Assembly (NCBI GenBank): GCA_009775535.1
Contig: VSPW01000269.1
Location: 1-5,262 of the forward strand
Direction: 5' to 3'
Length of the DNA stretch: 5,262 nucleotides
Source: Muribaculaceae bacterium
Lineage (GTDB): Bacteria > Bacteroidota > Bacteroidia > Bacteroidales > Muribaculaceae
A program made the translations under genes and the position numbers. Positions 1 to 5,262 of the stretch are shown piece by piece. Position 1 is the stretch's first letter. Each line of letters starts with the position of its first letter. Below the pieces are notes generated by a model. It was not told the origin of the DNA. It did no database searches and saw nothing but the letters and a program-made list of their open reading frames with translations.

Positions 1-285
1 ATATCTATGGAAAGCTTCGTGGCATGTTTCGCCGACCAAGGATATACGGCCGTCGGATACGGAGGCTTGGTATTTTGTCAGGAGCCACCAACACCTGACA
101 ATCCGTCGGGACATTGCGCCTACCTGATGAGCATCTACACCCCTCCTGAATTACGGAATCAAGGTATAGGCAAAAGGATAATAAATTGGCTTGTAAAACA
201 AGCTCACAAAAGAGGTATCACAAAGATATATATGAACGAGCCTCAGGTAGCCCTGCCAAAATGTGATTTTGCAGCTGAAGCTTAA
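1..285 (+). CDS. GNAT-family N-acetyltransferase, 5'-partial, C-terminus abnormal
   Basis: The reading frame is open to the left edge, so the first ATG (position 7) is probably internal and roughly 50-60 N-terminal residues lie outside the window. Numbering from that Met, residues 38-76 have the GNAT core: a beta strand (AYLMSIYT), then the acetyl-CoA pyrophosphate-binding motif A, R50-N-Q-G53-I-G55, then a helix and a further strand (ITKIYM). Family members transfer an acetyl group from acetyl-CoA to an amine; the substrate cannot be read here. The usual end, a (G)RPLYEKxGF-like motif B followed by about 15 residues, is not intact. Residues 81-92 read VALPKCDFAAEA and then stop, so the tail looks shortened or frameshifted. 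The gene converges on rplT, and its stop lies directly beside the operon terminator. The fold call is fairly secure; whether the protein is functional is uncertain. Confidence 0.78.
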   Translation: MSMESFVACFADQGYTAVGYGGLVFCQEPPTPDNPSGHCAYLMSIYTPPELRNQGIGKRIINWLVKQAHKRGITKIYMNEPQVALPKCDFAAEA

Positions 286-286
286 T

Positions 287-331
287 AAAAAAAGGCGTCC
301 AGAAACTTCAAAACATGAGTTTCTGGACGCC
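287..331 (-). terminator. Intrinsic terminator of the thrS-infC-rpmI-rplT operon
   Basis: On the minus strand, a perfect 14-bp stem (GGCGTCCAGAAACT, 331-318, pairing with 307-294) encloses a 10-nt loop and is followed at once by seven Ts (293-287). It begins 33 nt after the rplT stop, which fits the end of the operon. Read on the plus strand, the same hairpin follows the acetyltransferase stop but has only CTTGTATTATA after it, so termination in that direction would be weak at best. Confidence 0.93.
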
Positions 332-364
332 CTTGTATTATACGCGGACAATGTCCGGCAATTA

Positions 365-715
365 TCAAGCGTTCTTTACCTTATCAACAATTGCCTTGAA
401 TGCGGCAGGATTGTTAAGAGCAAGGTCGGCAAGCACCTTACGGTTGATTTCAATTCCGCTCTTATGGATAAGGCCCATCAACTTGGAATAGCTGAGGTCC
501 TCAAGACGCGCAGCAGCATTGATACGCTGAATCCAGAGCGCGCGGAAATTGCGCTTTTTGTTCTTACGGTCGCGATATGCATATGTGAGACCCTTTTCCC
601 AAGTGTTCTTGGCAACTGTCCACACATTCCGGCGGCAACCGAAATAACCTCTGGTTAGTTTCAGAATTTTCTTGCGACGTGCCCTTGAGGCCACGTGATT
701 GACTGATCTTGGCAT
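365..715 (-). CDS. rplT: 50S ribosomal protein bL20
   Basis: This is large-subunit protein bL20, an early 23S rRNA-binding assembly protein. The 116-residue length is normal for the family. The N-terminal half (about residues 1-58) is highly basic, with RARRKK at 11-16 and RDRKNKKR at 48-55, matching the long helix that threads into 23S rRNA. The family signature occupies residues 54-70 (KRNFRALWIQRINAAAR). The C-terminal globular part (about 60-116) is the region used in other bacteria for mRNA binding during autoregulation. The ATG at 715 gives the canonical MPRSVNHVASR start. No Shine-Dalgarno is visible; the leader is AUUCUAAGAAA, usual for Bacteroidota. It is the last gene of the operon. 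It follows rpmI after a 124-nt spacer, long for such a tight ribosomal pair, that could hold a control structure. Confidence 0.98.
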   Translation of the reverse strand: MPRSVNHVASRARRKKILKLTRGYFGCRRNVWTVAKNTWEKGLTYAYRDRKNKKRNFRALWIQRINAAARLEDLSYSKLMGLIHKSGIEINRKVLADLALNNPAAFKAIVDKVKNA

Positions 716-731
716 TTTCTTAGAATGTTTT

Positions 732-775
732 GGATGTCAGCGGCTTTGTTGTGAGCTCTTTTTTGCTAGGCATCC
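732..775 (-). promoter_or_regulatory. Candidate RNA structure in the rpmI-rplT spacer
   Basis: The minus-strand RNA can pair GGAUG (775-771) with CAUCC (736-732), and inside that UAGC (768-765) with GCUG (741-738), separated by a 2x1 internal loop. The base of the hairpin is 16 nt from the rplT start codon. The GGA of the 5' arm also lies in CCGGA (777-773), which can pair instead with UCCGG (836-832) just after the rpmI stop, so the two folds exclude each other. L20 is known to repress its own operon by binding leader RNA in E. coli and Bacillus; a role here is inference from position and pairing only. It could equally be chance pairing in an A/U-rich spacer. Confidence 0.3.
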
Positions 776-839
776 GGTTAATAAAAAGAATTATAAAATC
801 ACGAATTAATTTTTGTGAAAGCGAAAACTGTCCGGACAA

Positions 840-1037
840 TTATTTCATACCGAGAAGAGCCTTCACGTTGTTCTGGTCAACAGAGGCAATAAGGCCACTG
901 TGGGTCAGGTTACGTTTCTGCTTTTTTGTCTTCTTTGTAAGAATGTGGCTGTGGAAAGCATGTTTTCTCTTGATTTTTCCTGATCCGGTAAGGGCGAACC
1001 TCTTTTTGGCACCGGAATTAGTCTTAATCTTCGGCAT
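840..1037 (-). CDS. rpmI: 50S ribosomal protein bL35
   Basis: This is the small basic large-subunit protein bL35, which sits in the 23S rRNA core of the 50S particle. The 65-residue length is typical. The N-terminal signature is clear: MPKIKTNSGAKKRF (1-14), then TGSGKIKRKHAFHSHIL (17-33) and the lysine-rich KKTKKQKRNL (35-44). The ATG at 1037 gives the standard MPK start. The gene lies 63 nt after infC and 124 nt before rplT, the usual infC-rpmI-rplT order, and no promoter of the TAnnTTTG type is visible in either spacer. It is therefore probably transcribed from the thrS promoter. Just past its stop lies the palindrome TGTCCGGACA (829-838). Confidence 0.98.
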   Translation of the reverse strand: MPKIKTNSGAKKRFALTGSGKIKRKHAFHSHILTKKTKKQKRNLTHSGLIASVDQNNVKALLGMK

Positions 1038-1100
1038 TTTTGTTTGTTTAAATTGTTAATTCGATTATTATAATGTTGCGCCATCTCGTGACGCGCTATT

Positions 1101-1712
1101 TCATTTTTTCTTGGGCGAAATCATGATAATCATTCGCTTACCTTCCAATAAGGGCATCTGTTCGACCTTACCGTAATCCTCAAGGTCGTTTGCAAAACGA
1201 AGGAGCAAAACTTCGCCCTGTTCCTTGAACAGGATTGAACGTCCTTTGAAGAATACATAAGCCTTTACTTTAGACCCTTCTTTAAGGAACTCCACAGCAT
1301 GTTTCAACTTGAAGTTGTAATCATGGTCATCTGTCTGAGGCCCGAAACGGATTTCCTTCACAACCACCTTTGTAGACTTTGCCTTCTGTTCTTTCAGACG
1401 CTTTTTCTGTTGATACAGAAATTTTTGGTAATCAAGAACTTTGCACACAGGCGGCGCTGCATTTGGTGAAATCTCAATCAAATCCAATTCCAAGTCTTCG
1501 GCAATCCTAAGGGCCTCATGAATGGAATATACACCATTTTCCACATTATCTCCTACCAAACGCACCTCACGTGCCTTGATACGTTCATTTACAGCATACG
1601 CTTCTTTTTGTGGATTACGGTCGCCCGGTCGGCGTGGGCCTTGCTGGCGCGGAGCTTGCGGACGTGGGCCTTGGGGTCTTGGACCCTGATGTAAAGGGGT
1701 GGTTTTATCCAT
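1101..1712 (-). CDS. infC: Translation initiation factor IF-3 with Pro/Arg/Gln-rich N-terminal extension
   Basis: IF-3 binds the 30S subunit, prevents premature 50S joining and checks start codon and initiator tRNA. The conserved body starts near residue 39: an N-domain (YAVNERIKAREVRLVGDN onward) with the family signature at KVLDYQKF (91-98), a lysine-rich linker (about 100-115), and a C-domain (about 116-203) containing KEIRFGPQTDDHDYNFKLKH (119-138) and the FKGRSILFKEQGE stretch. The first 38 residues are extra compared with E. coli IF-3 and include four imperfect GPRPQ-type pentads. The start is an ordinary ATG only 9 nt after the thrS stop, so translation is probably coupled to thrS. Enterobacterial infC uses a rare AUU start for IF-3 autoregulation; that device is absent here if this start is right. 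A later start is possible in principle, but no other ATG or obvious start lies near residue 39. Confidence 0.98.
   Translation of the reverse strand: MDKTTPLHQGPRPQGPRPQAPRQQGPRRPGDRNPQKEAYAVNERIKAREVRLVGDNVENGVYSIHEALRIAEDLELDLIEISPNAAPPVCKVLDYQKFLYQQKKRLKEQKAKSTKVVVKEIRFGPQTDDHDYNFKLKHAVEFLKEGSKVKAYVFFKGRSILFKEQGEVLLLRFANDLEDYGKVEQMPLLEGKRMIIMISPKKK
1626..1685 (-). repeat. In-frame pentapeptide repeat in the IF-3 N-terminus
   Basis: Four 15-nt units encode residues 10-29 of IF-3: GPRPQ, GPRPQ, APRQQ, GPRRP. The units are imperfect at DNA level. GGCCCACG recurs in units 2 and 4, while unit 1 uses different synonymous codons for the same five residues as unit 2, which suggests an older expansion kept at protein level. 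The segment is rich in Pro, Arg and Gln, so it is predicted disordered and strongly positive. Confidence 0.8.
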
Positions 1713-1721
1713 TCAGTGGGG

Positions 1722-3659
1722 TTATTGATTAATCATGTCGTTGACTTCTTGAGTCAAATATTCTGCAAAGGTAGCAATTTTCATCGTACCTTTATCACCT
1801 TCGCCCTGTTTTCTTACGGAAACTTCGTCATTTTCCGCTTCTTTTTCTCCAACAATGAGCAGATATGGGATACGTTTGAGTTCATTATCGCGTATCTTCT
1901 TACCTATTTTCTCATTTCGGTCGTCAACAATAGCCCGGACGTCAGCTGCATTCAATTCGCGGGATACGCGGTATGCATATTCATTGAACTTCTCTGATAT
2001 CGGGAGCACCACAACCTGGTCTGGAGCAAGCCAAAGCGGAAAACGTCCGGCAGTATGCTCTAGCAGCACAGCCACAAAACGCTCCATTGAGCCGAATGGC
2101 GCACGGTGAATCATCACCGGACGATGCTTAAGATTGTCCGCACCGGTATACTCAAGCTGGAAGCGTTCAGGCAGATTGTAGTCAACCTGTATTGTACCCA
2201 ACTGCCAACGGCGGCCAATAGCATCCTTTACCATAAAGTCGAGCTTCGGGCCATAGAATGCAGCCTCACCCAACTCCTTACGGGCGTTAAGCCCCTTCTC
2301 AGCACAGGCCTCGATGATAGCATTCTCTGCAAGATGCCAATTTTCGTCAGAGCCGATATACTTTTCCTTGTTATTCGGATCGCGTAAAGATATCTGAGCC
2401 TCAAAATTGTCGAATTTCAACGCCTTGAAGATATACAATATAATATCCATTACCTTCAAGAACTCTTCCTTTATCTGCTCTGGCGCACAGAAGATATGGG
2501 CATCATCCTGCGTAAATCCACGCACGCGTGTCAGGCCATGGAGCTCACCGCTCTGTTCATAACGGTACACAGTCCCGAACTCGGCAAGACGCAACGGAAG
2601 TTCCCTGTAAGAACGCGGGAAGGCCTTGAATATCTCGCAGTGGTGCGGGCAATTCATCGGTTTCAACAGATATTCTTCCCCTTCTTCTGGAGTATGTATC
2701 GGCTGGAACGAATCTTTACCGTATTTTGCATAGTGTCCAGAGGTGACATAAAGCATCTTGTTTCCAATATGAGGTGTAATCACCTGCTGATATCCGTATT
2801 GCTTCTGTATTTTGCGCAAGAACTGCTCCAGGCGGTCGCGCAATGCAGCACCTTTTGGCAACCATAAAGGCAGACCTGCACCTACGTTCTGGCTGAACGC
2901 AAACAGCTCCATTTCTTTTCCCAATTTACGGTGGTCGCGCTTTTTAGCCTCTTCAAGAAGGACAAGATATTCGTCTAGCATCTTTTTCTTTGGGAAGGTA
3001 ATGCCATATACACGTACCAGCTGGTTGCGTTTCTCATCGCCCCGCCAATATGCCCCTGCCAGAGACATTACTTTCGCAGCCTTTATAGCTCCTGTATTCG
3101 GAATGTGAGGGCCACGGCAAAGGTCCGTAAAATCGCCTTGCGTATATGTTGTAATGTGGCCATCCTCCAATTCAGAGATAAGCTCACATTTATACACTTC
3201 ATTACGATCGCCAAATAGCTTAAGGGCATCAGCCTTGGACACATCAGCCCGGCGTATTTCTTCCTTACGCTGAGCCAATTCCAACATCTTGGCTTCTATT
3301 TTCGGAAAATCTGCGGCTGTTATTGAATGTTCGCCCGGATCTATATCATAATAAAAGCCATTCTCAATGGCCGGGCCGATACCAAACTTCACCCCAGGAT
3401 ACAATTCCTGGATGGCTTCCGCCAAAAGGTGTGCGGAACTATGCCAGAAAGCGTGCTTGCCTTCCGGATCATCCCACTTGAACAATTTAATCTCGGCATC
3501 GGTGTCTATGGGACGTGTCAGGTCCCATTCCTGCTCATTCACTGACGCAGCCAATACATCCTGCGCCAGACGCGTACTGATTGAACGGGCGATATCCAAC
3601 GGAGTCACACCCTGCTCATACTGCTTAACGCTTTTGTCTGGAAAAGTGATATTAATCAT
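1722..3659 (-). CDS. thrS: Threonine--tRNA ligase (ThrRS)
   Basis: The enzyme activates threonine with ATP and loads it on tRNA-Thr in the cytoplasm. All expected modules are present in 645 residues (E. coli has 642). A TGS domain covers about 1-62. The editing domain that hydrolyses mischarged Ser-tRNA-Thr has H73-x3-H77 and the CRGPH motif (C181, H185). The class II catalytic core has zinc ligands C337 (MNCPHH), H388 (DDAHIF) and H518 (MIHRAPFG), motif 2 arginine R366 in VYRYE, and motif 3 GSMERF. The anticodon-binding domain covers about 545-645. No key residue is missing. The ATG at 3659 gives the normal MINITFPD start. It is the first gene of the thrS-infC-rpmI-rplT unit and has its own Bacteroidota-type promoter and a roughly 58-nt leader. 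That leader carries an anticodon-loop-like hairpin, so translational autoregulation by ThrRS is plausible but unproven. Confidence 0.99.
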   Translation of the reverse strand: MINITFPDKSVKQYEQGVTPLDIARSISTRLAQDVLAASVNEQEWDLTRPIDTDAEIKLFKWDDPEGKHAFWHSSAHLLAEAIQELYPGVKFGIGPAIENGFYYDIDPGEHSITAADFPKIEAKMLELAQRKEEIRRADVSKADALKLFGDRNEVYKCELISELEDGHITTYTQGDFTDLCRGPHIPNTGAIKAAKVMSLAGAYWRGDEKRNQLVRVYGITFPKKKMLDEYLVLLEEAKKRDHRKLGKEMELFAFSQNVGAGLPLWLPKGAALRDRLEQFLRKIQKQYGYQQVITPHIGNKMLYVTSGHYAKYGKDSFQPIHTPEEGEEYLLKPMNCPHHCEIFKAFPRSYRELPLRLAEFGTVYRYEQSGELHGLTRVRGFTQDDAHIFCAPEQIKEEFLKVMDIILYIFKALKFDNFEAQISLRDPNNKEKYIGSDENWHLAENAIIEACAEKGLNARKELGEAAFYGPKLDFMVKDAIGRRWQLGTIQVDYNLPERFQLEYTGADNLKHRPVMIHRAPFGSMERFVAVLLEHTAGRFPLWLAPDQVVVLPISEKFNEYAYRVSRELNAADVRAIVDDRNEKIGKKIRDNELKRIPYLLIVGEKEAENDEVSVRKQGEGDKGTMKIATFAEYLTQEVNDMINQ

Positions 3660-3681
3660 TGCAAATTATTGTTTATCAACA

Positions 3682-3706
3682 AATTGCCACATACAACATG
3701 GCAATC
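3682..3706 (-). promoter_or_regulatory. Candidate thrS operator: tRNA-Thr anticodon-arm mimic
   Basis: The minus-strand leader RNA forms AUUGCCA (3705-3699) paired with UGGCAAU (3689-3683), extended by U3698-G3690 at the loop and G3706-U3682 at the base. The remaining 7-nt loop (3697-3691) reads GUUGUAU. Aligned with a tRNA anticodon loop (32-38), this gives U33, anticodon U34-G35-U36 and A37, the identity of tRNA-Thr(UGU). It spans -47 to -23 relative to the thrS AUG. In E. coli, ThrRS represses thrS by binding an anticodon-arm-like hairpin in a similar place and blocking the 30S subunit. The base pairing and loop sequence are direct observations; the function is inferred. Confidence 0.55.
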
Positions 3707-3721
3707 AAACAAAATCAGCGG

Positions 3722-3752
3722 CAAAGATACAAAATTTTAAAGCCAAAAGCAA
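3722..3752 (-). promoter_or_regulatory. Bacteroidota-type promoter of the thrS operon
   Basis: On the minus strand, TATCTTTG (3729-3722) fits the Bacteroidota -7 consensus TAnnTTTG exactly, and a TTG (3752-3750) lies 20 nt upstream as the -33 element. Transcription would start near 3718-3715, giving a 5' UTR of about 55-60 nt before the thrS ATG. A terminator for tig lies immediately upstream, so thrS-infC-rpmI-rplT depends on this promoter. A 5-bp inverted repeat (AGCGT/ACGCT, 3752-3765) abuts the -33 element. Confidence 0.8.
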
Positions 3753-3784
3753 GCGTTTTTACGCTGGCATCCATTCAATACTTC

Positions 3785-3826
3785 AAAAAAAGCCGAACCC
3801 GGGTTGTCTAGACCCCAGTCCGGCTT
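3785..3826 (-). terminator. Intrinsic terminator of tig
   Basis: The minus-strand RNA pairs AAGCCGGAC (3826-3818) with GUUCGGCUU (3798-3790). The stem extends inward through a U-G pair and one G-G mismatch to GGGU/ACCC, with a 7-nt loop (CUAGACA). The last two Us of the stem belong to a seven-U run (3791-3785). It begins 22 nt after the tig stop and ends 33 nt upstream of the thrS -33 element, which separates the two transcription units. Confidence 0.9.
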
Positions 3827-3848
3827 GATATCAATATGATAATGGTCT

Positions 3849-5228
3849 CTATTCAGCCTTTGCGTCAGGCATAGAAGGCATCATCATTTTCTGGAATTCA
3901 TCAAGGCTTACTTCTTTTGTATCAAGCGTCACCGCATTCTTTATTGCCGAGAACAGCTTGACGTCGCCGACAGCCTCAATTATACGTGAACGGTATTCGT
4001 TGTTGGAAAGGAGACGTCCAGCCATGCCGTCTACAGTCTCTTCATCCATATTCATCATACCATACTGTGCAAGCTGATGTGCAGCAAGCGAACGGGCATA
4101 GCTCTTTATGTCCTCTTCTTCAATCTTGATTTCAAGCTGCTTGGCAACACGCTCCTTAACTAGCTGCCAACGGAGAGAATCAAGGATTGAGCCGAACTCT
4201 GAATCAATCTCTTCGGCCTTAGCCTCGGGATTGCGGGCAAGCAACCATTTTTTCAGGAATGTCTCAGGCAGCTCAAACTTACCGGCCATTTCAAGGAGCT
4301 GCTTTTCCGAATCATTACGGAAACGCTGGTCGCTGTATTGCGCAAGGTCGGCACTGATTATCTCCTTCAACTTTGCAAAATATTCCTCTTCATTGTGTAC
4401 TTTATCCCGTCCGAACACCTCATCGAAGTATTCCTGGTTACGTTCAGCAAGCTTTACAACAAGAATTTCGCTAATTGCCATTTCAAAATTGGACTTCACC
4501 TCAGCAGCCTGGTCCTTTTCTATGTTGAGCATTGACGCGATTTCAGCGACGTTTCCGCCACACAGTTCAGAAGCATTGAACGTAACCTTGTCATTGATCT
4601 TCTTTCCGACAAAAAGTGCACGCTGTTCTTCTGATTGGATCTGGAATACCCCGATCATGCCGTTGGTAACCTGTATCGCATCCTCCGATTCCTTGATAGA
4701 ACCGTCTTCATTAAGCTCCATTATAACGCCCTTGACGATAGCTGTGGCATCTACCTCTTCTGCTGCCTCTCGGCTGCCAAAGCGCTTGCGAAAACCTTCG
4801 TCCTGACCGTCAACCATCTGCTGTGACACTTCAATTTGATAGTAAGGCATATTCACCTCCTTATTCAGATTGAGGCCGATTTCAGGCGCAAGACCGATTT
4901 CATATTCAAATGTATAGCCCTTAACGTCCAGAGATATTTCCTTACGTTCTACAGGCAGAGGCTCTCCCAACACCTGGAAATTTTGCTCCTTTATGTAATC
5001 AAACACGCGGTCGATCACCTCACGGTTGATAACATCGCTTTTCACATCACGGCCAAAACGGCGCATAAGCTGCGAAGCGGGCACGTGTCCTTTACGGAAA
5101 CCGGGGATTGTGTGGGTACGGCCGATTTTCTTAAGCTCTTCGGTCACCTTTGCTGCATAATCGTTCTCATCGACAGAGACAACGATTTTTGCTGTCATAT
5201 TGTCGATTTTCTCAAGGTTAATGTTCAT
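3849..5228 (-). CDS. tig: Trigger factor, ribosome-associated chaperone
   Basis: Trigger factor docks at the polypeptide exit tunnel on ribosomal protein uL23 and shelters emerging chains. The ribosome-binding domain (about 1-145) has the signature loop G43-F-R-K-G-H-V-P50, matching GFRKGxVP of the family, with F44-R45-K46 at the uL23 contact. A PPIase-like domain follows (about 155-255). It is poorly conserved against the E. coli FKBP-type domain by eye, so prolyl isomerase activity cannot be assumed. The C-terminal arms (about 260-440) are helical and acidic, ending in a Met-rich stretch (448-453) and a short tail. The length of 459 is near the family norm. The ATG at 5228 gives MNINLEKIDN, a typical start. 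The stop is TAG. The gene is followed by its own terminator and then thrS. In the Bacteroides genomes I recall, tig is followed by clpP-clpX, so this neighbourhood may differ. Confidence 0.96.
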   Translation of the reverse strand: MNINLEKIDNMTAKIVVSVDENDYAAKVTEELKKIGRTHTIPGFRKGHVPASQLMRRFGRDVKSDVINREVIDRVFDYIKEQNFQVLGEPLPVERKEISLDVKGYTFEYEIGLAPEIGLNLNKEVNMPYYQIEVSQQMVDGQDEGFRKRFGSREAAEEVDATAIVKGVIMELNEDGSIKESEDAIQVTNGMIGVFQIQSEEQRALFVGKKINDKVTFNASELCGGNVAEIASMLNIEKDQAAEVKSNFEMAISEILVVKLAERNQEYFDEVFGRDKVHNEEEYFAKLKEIISADLAQYSDQRFRNDSEKQLLEMAGKFELPETFLKKWLLARNPEAKAEEIDSEFGSILDSLRWQLVKERVAKQLEIKIEEEDIKSYARSLAAHQLAQYGMMNMDEETVDGMAGRLLSNNEYRSRIIEAVGDVKLFSAIKNAVTLDTKEVSLDEFQKMMMPSMPDAKAE

Positions 5229-5262
5229 AGTTTACGGATAAAACTAATATCTGGTTATAAAT

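Noticed and set aside
263..658. Plus-strand open frame of 131 codons opposite rplT and through the operon terminator
   Set aside because: It is antisense to bL20 and crosses the terminator stem; no domain is visible.
1038..1100. Small GCGC/GCGC hairpin in the infC-rpmI spacer as a terminator or attenuator
   Set aside because: The stem is only 4 bp around an 11-nt loop and no U-run follows it directly, so it is not a credible terminator.
3660..3720. T-box riboswitch upstream of thrS
   Set aside because: The leader is only about 58 nt, and there is no specifier hairpin plus antiterminator with the T-box sequence. The UGU triplet is an anticodon and not a threonine codon (ACN), which fits a tRNA mimic and not a T-box specifier.
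3367..3828. Plus-strand open frame of 153 codons across the thrS 5' end, promoter and tig terminator
   Set aside because: It runs through the thrS coding start, its promoter and the terminator hairpin, and its translation resembles no known protein family.
4108..4806. Long plus-strand open frame of 232 codons opposite tig
   Set aside because: It lies wholly inside the strongly supported trigger factor gene, has a Ser/Arg/Ile-heavy composition typical of an antisense shadow, and shows no recognisable domain.
5239..5246. TAGTTTTA on the minus strand as a -7 element for tig
   Set aside because: It matches TAnnTTTG at 7 of 8 positions, but the -33 position falls outside the window and the leader would be only about 7 nt. 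It cannot be supported from this window.
1..5262. Mobile element, CRISPR array, tRNA or rRNA gene, or defence system
   Set aside because: No transposase, terminal repeats, spaced direct repeats, tRNA cloverleaf or rRNA segment could be seen. Five of the six genes are standard translation-related housekeeping genes; the sixth is a partial acetyltransferase.

Overview
The window reads as a housekeeping locus from a member of the Bacteroidota, most likely order Bacteroidales. The protein sequences of ThrRS, IF-3, bL35, bL20 and trigger factor resemble that group as I recall them. The one clear promoter has the Bacteroidota form (TTG, 20 nt, TATCTTTG) instead of the -35/-10 boxes of E. coli, and the start codons have A/U-rich leaders without Shine-Dalgarno sequences. 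A family-level placement (Muribaculaceae- or Prevotella-like) would be a guess.

Layout from right to left, in the direction of transcription on the minus strand: tig (trigger factor, 5228-3849) ends in a strong intrinsic terminator (3826-3785). A Bacteroidota-type promoter (3752-3722) then starts a second unit, thrS - infC - rpmI - rplT (3659-365). This unit closes with a 14-bp perfect hairpin and a seven-T run (331-287). On the plus strand at the left edge, a GNAT acetyltransferase gene (1-285) enters from outside the window, converges on the ribosomal operon and has an abnormal C-terminus.

Functionally, the minus-strand genes all serve protein synthesis. ThrRS charges tRNA-Thr, IF-3 controls initiation fidelity and subunit recycling, bL35 and bL20 are 50S proteins, and trigger factor receives the nascent chain at the exit tunnel. 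The thrS-infC-rpmI-rplT order is widely conserved in bacteria, and in other phyla it is controlled by ThrRS, IF-3 and L20 feedback.

The most interesting signal is in the thrS leader. A hairpin at 3706-3682 has a 7-nt loop 5'-GUUGUAU-3', which places U-UGU-A exactly where a tRNA-Thr(UGU) anticodon loop has U33, anticodon 34-36 and A37. It lies 23-47 nt upstream of the thrS AUG, much like the anticodon-mimic operator of E. coli thrS. A second candidate control region is the 124-nt rpmI-rplT spacer, which can form two mutually exclusive pairings. IF-3 carries an unusual Pro/Arg/Gln-rich N-terminal repeat. Otherwise the window is ordinary: I see no mobile element, CRISPR array, tRNA or rRNA, and no gene-free stretch longer than 300 bases.
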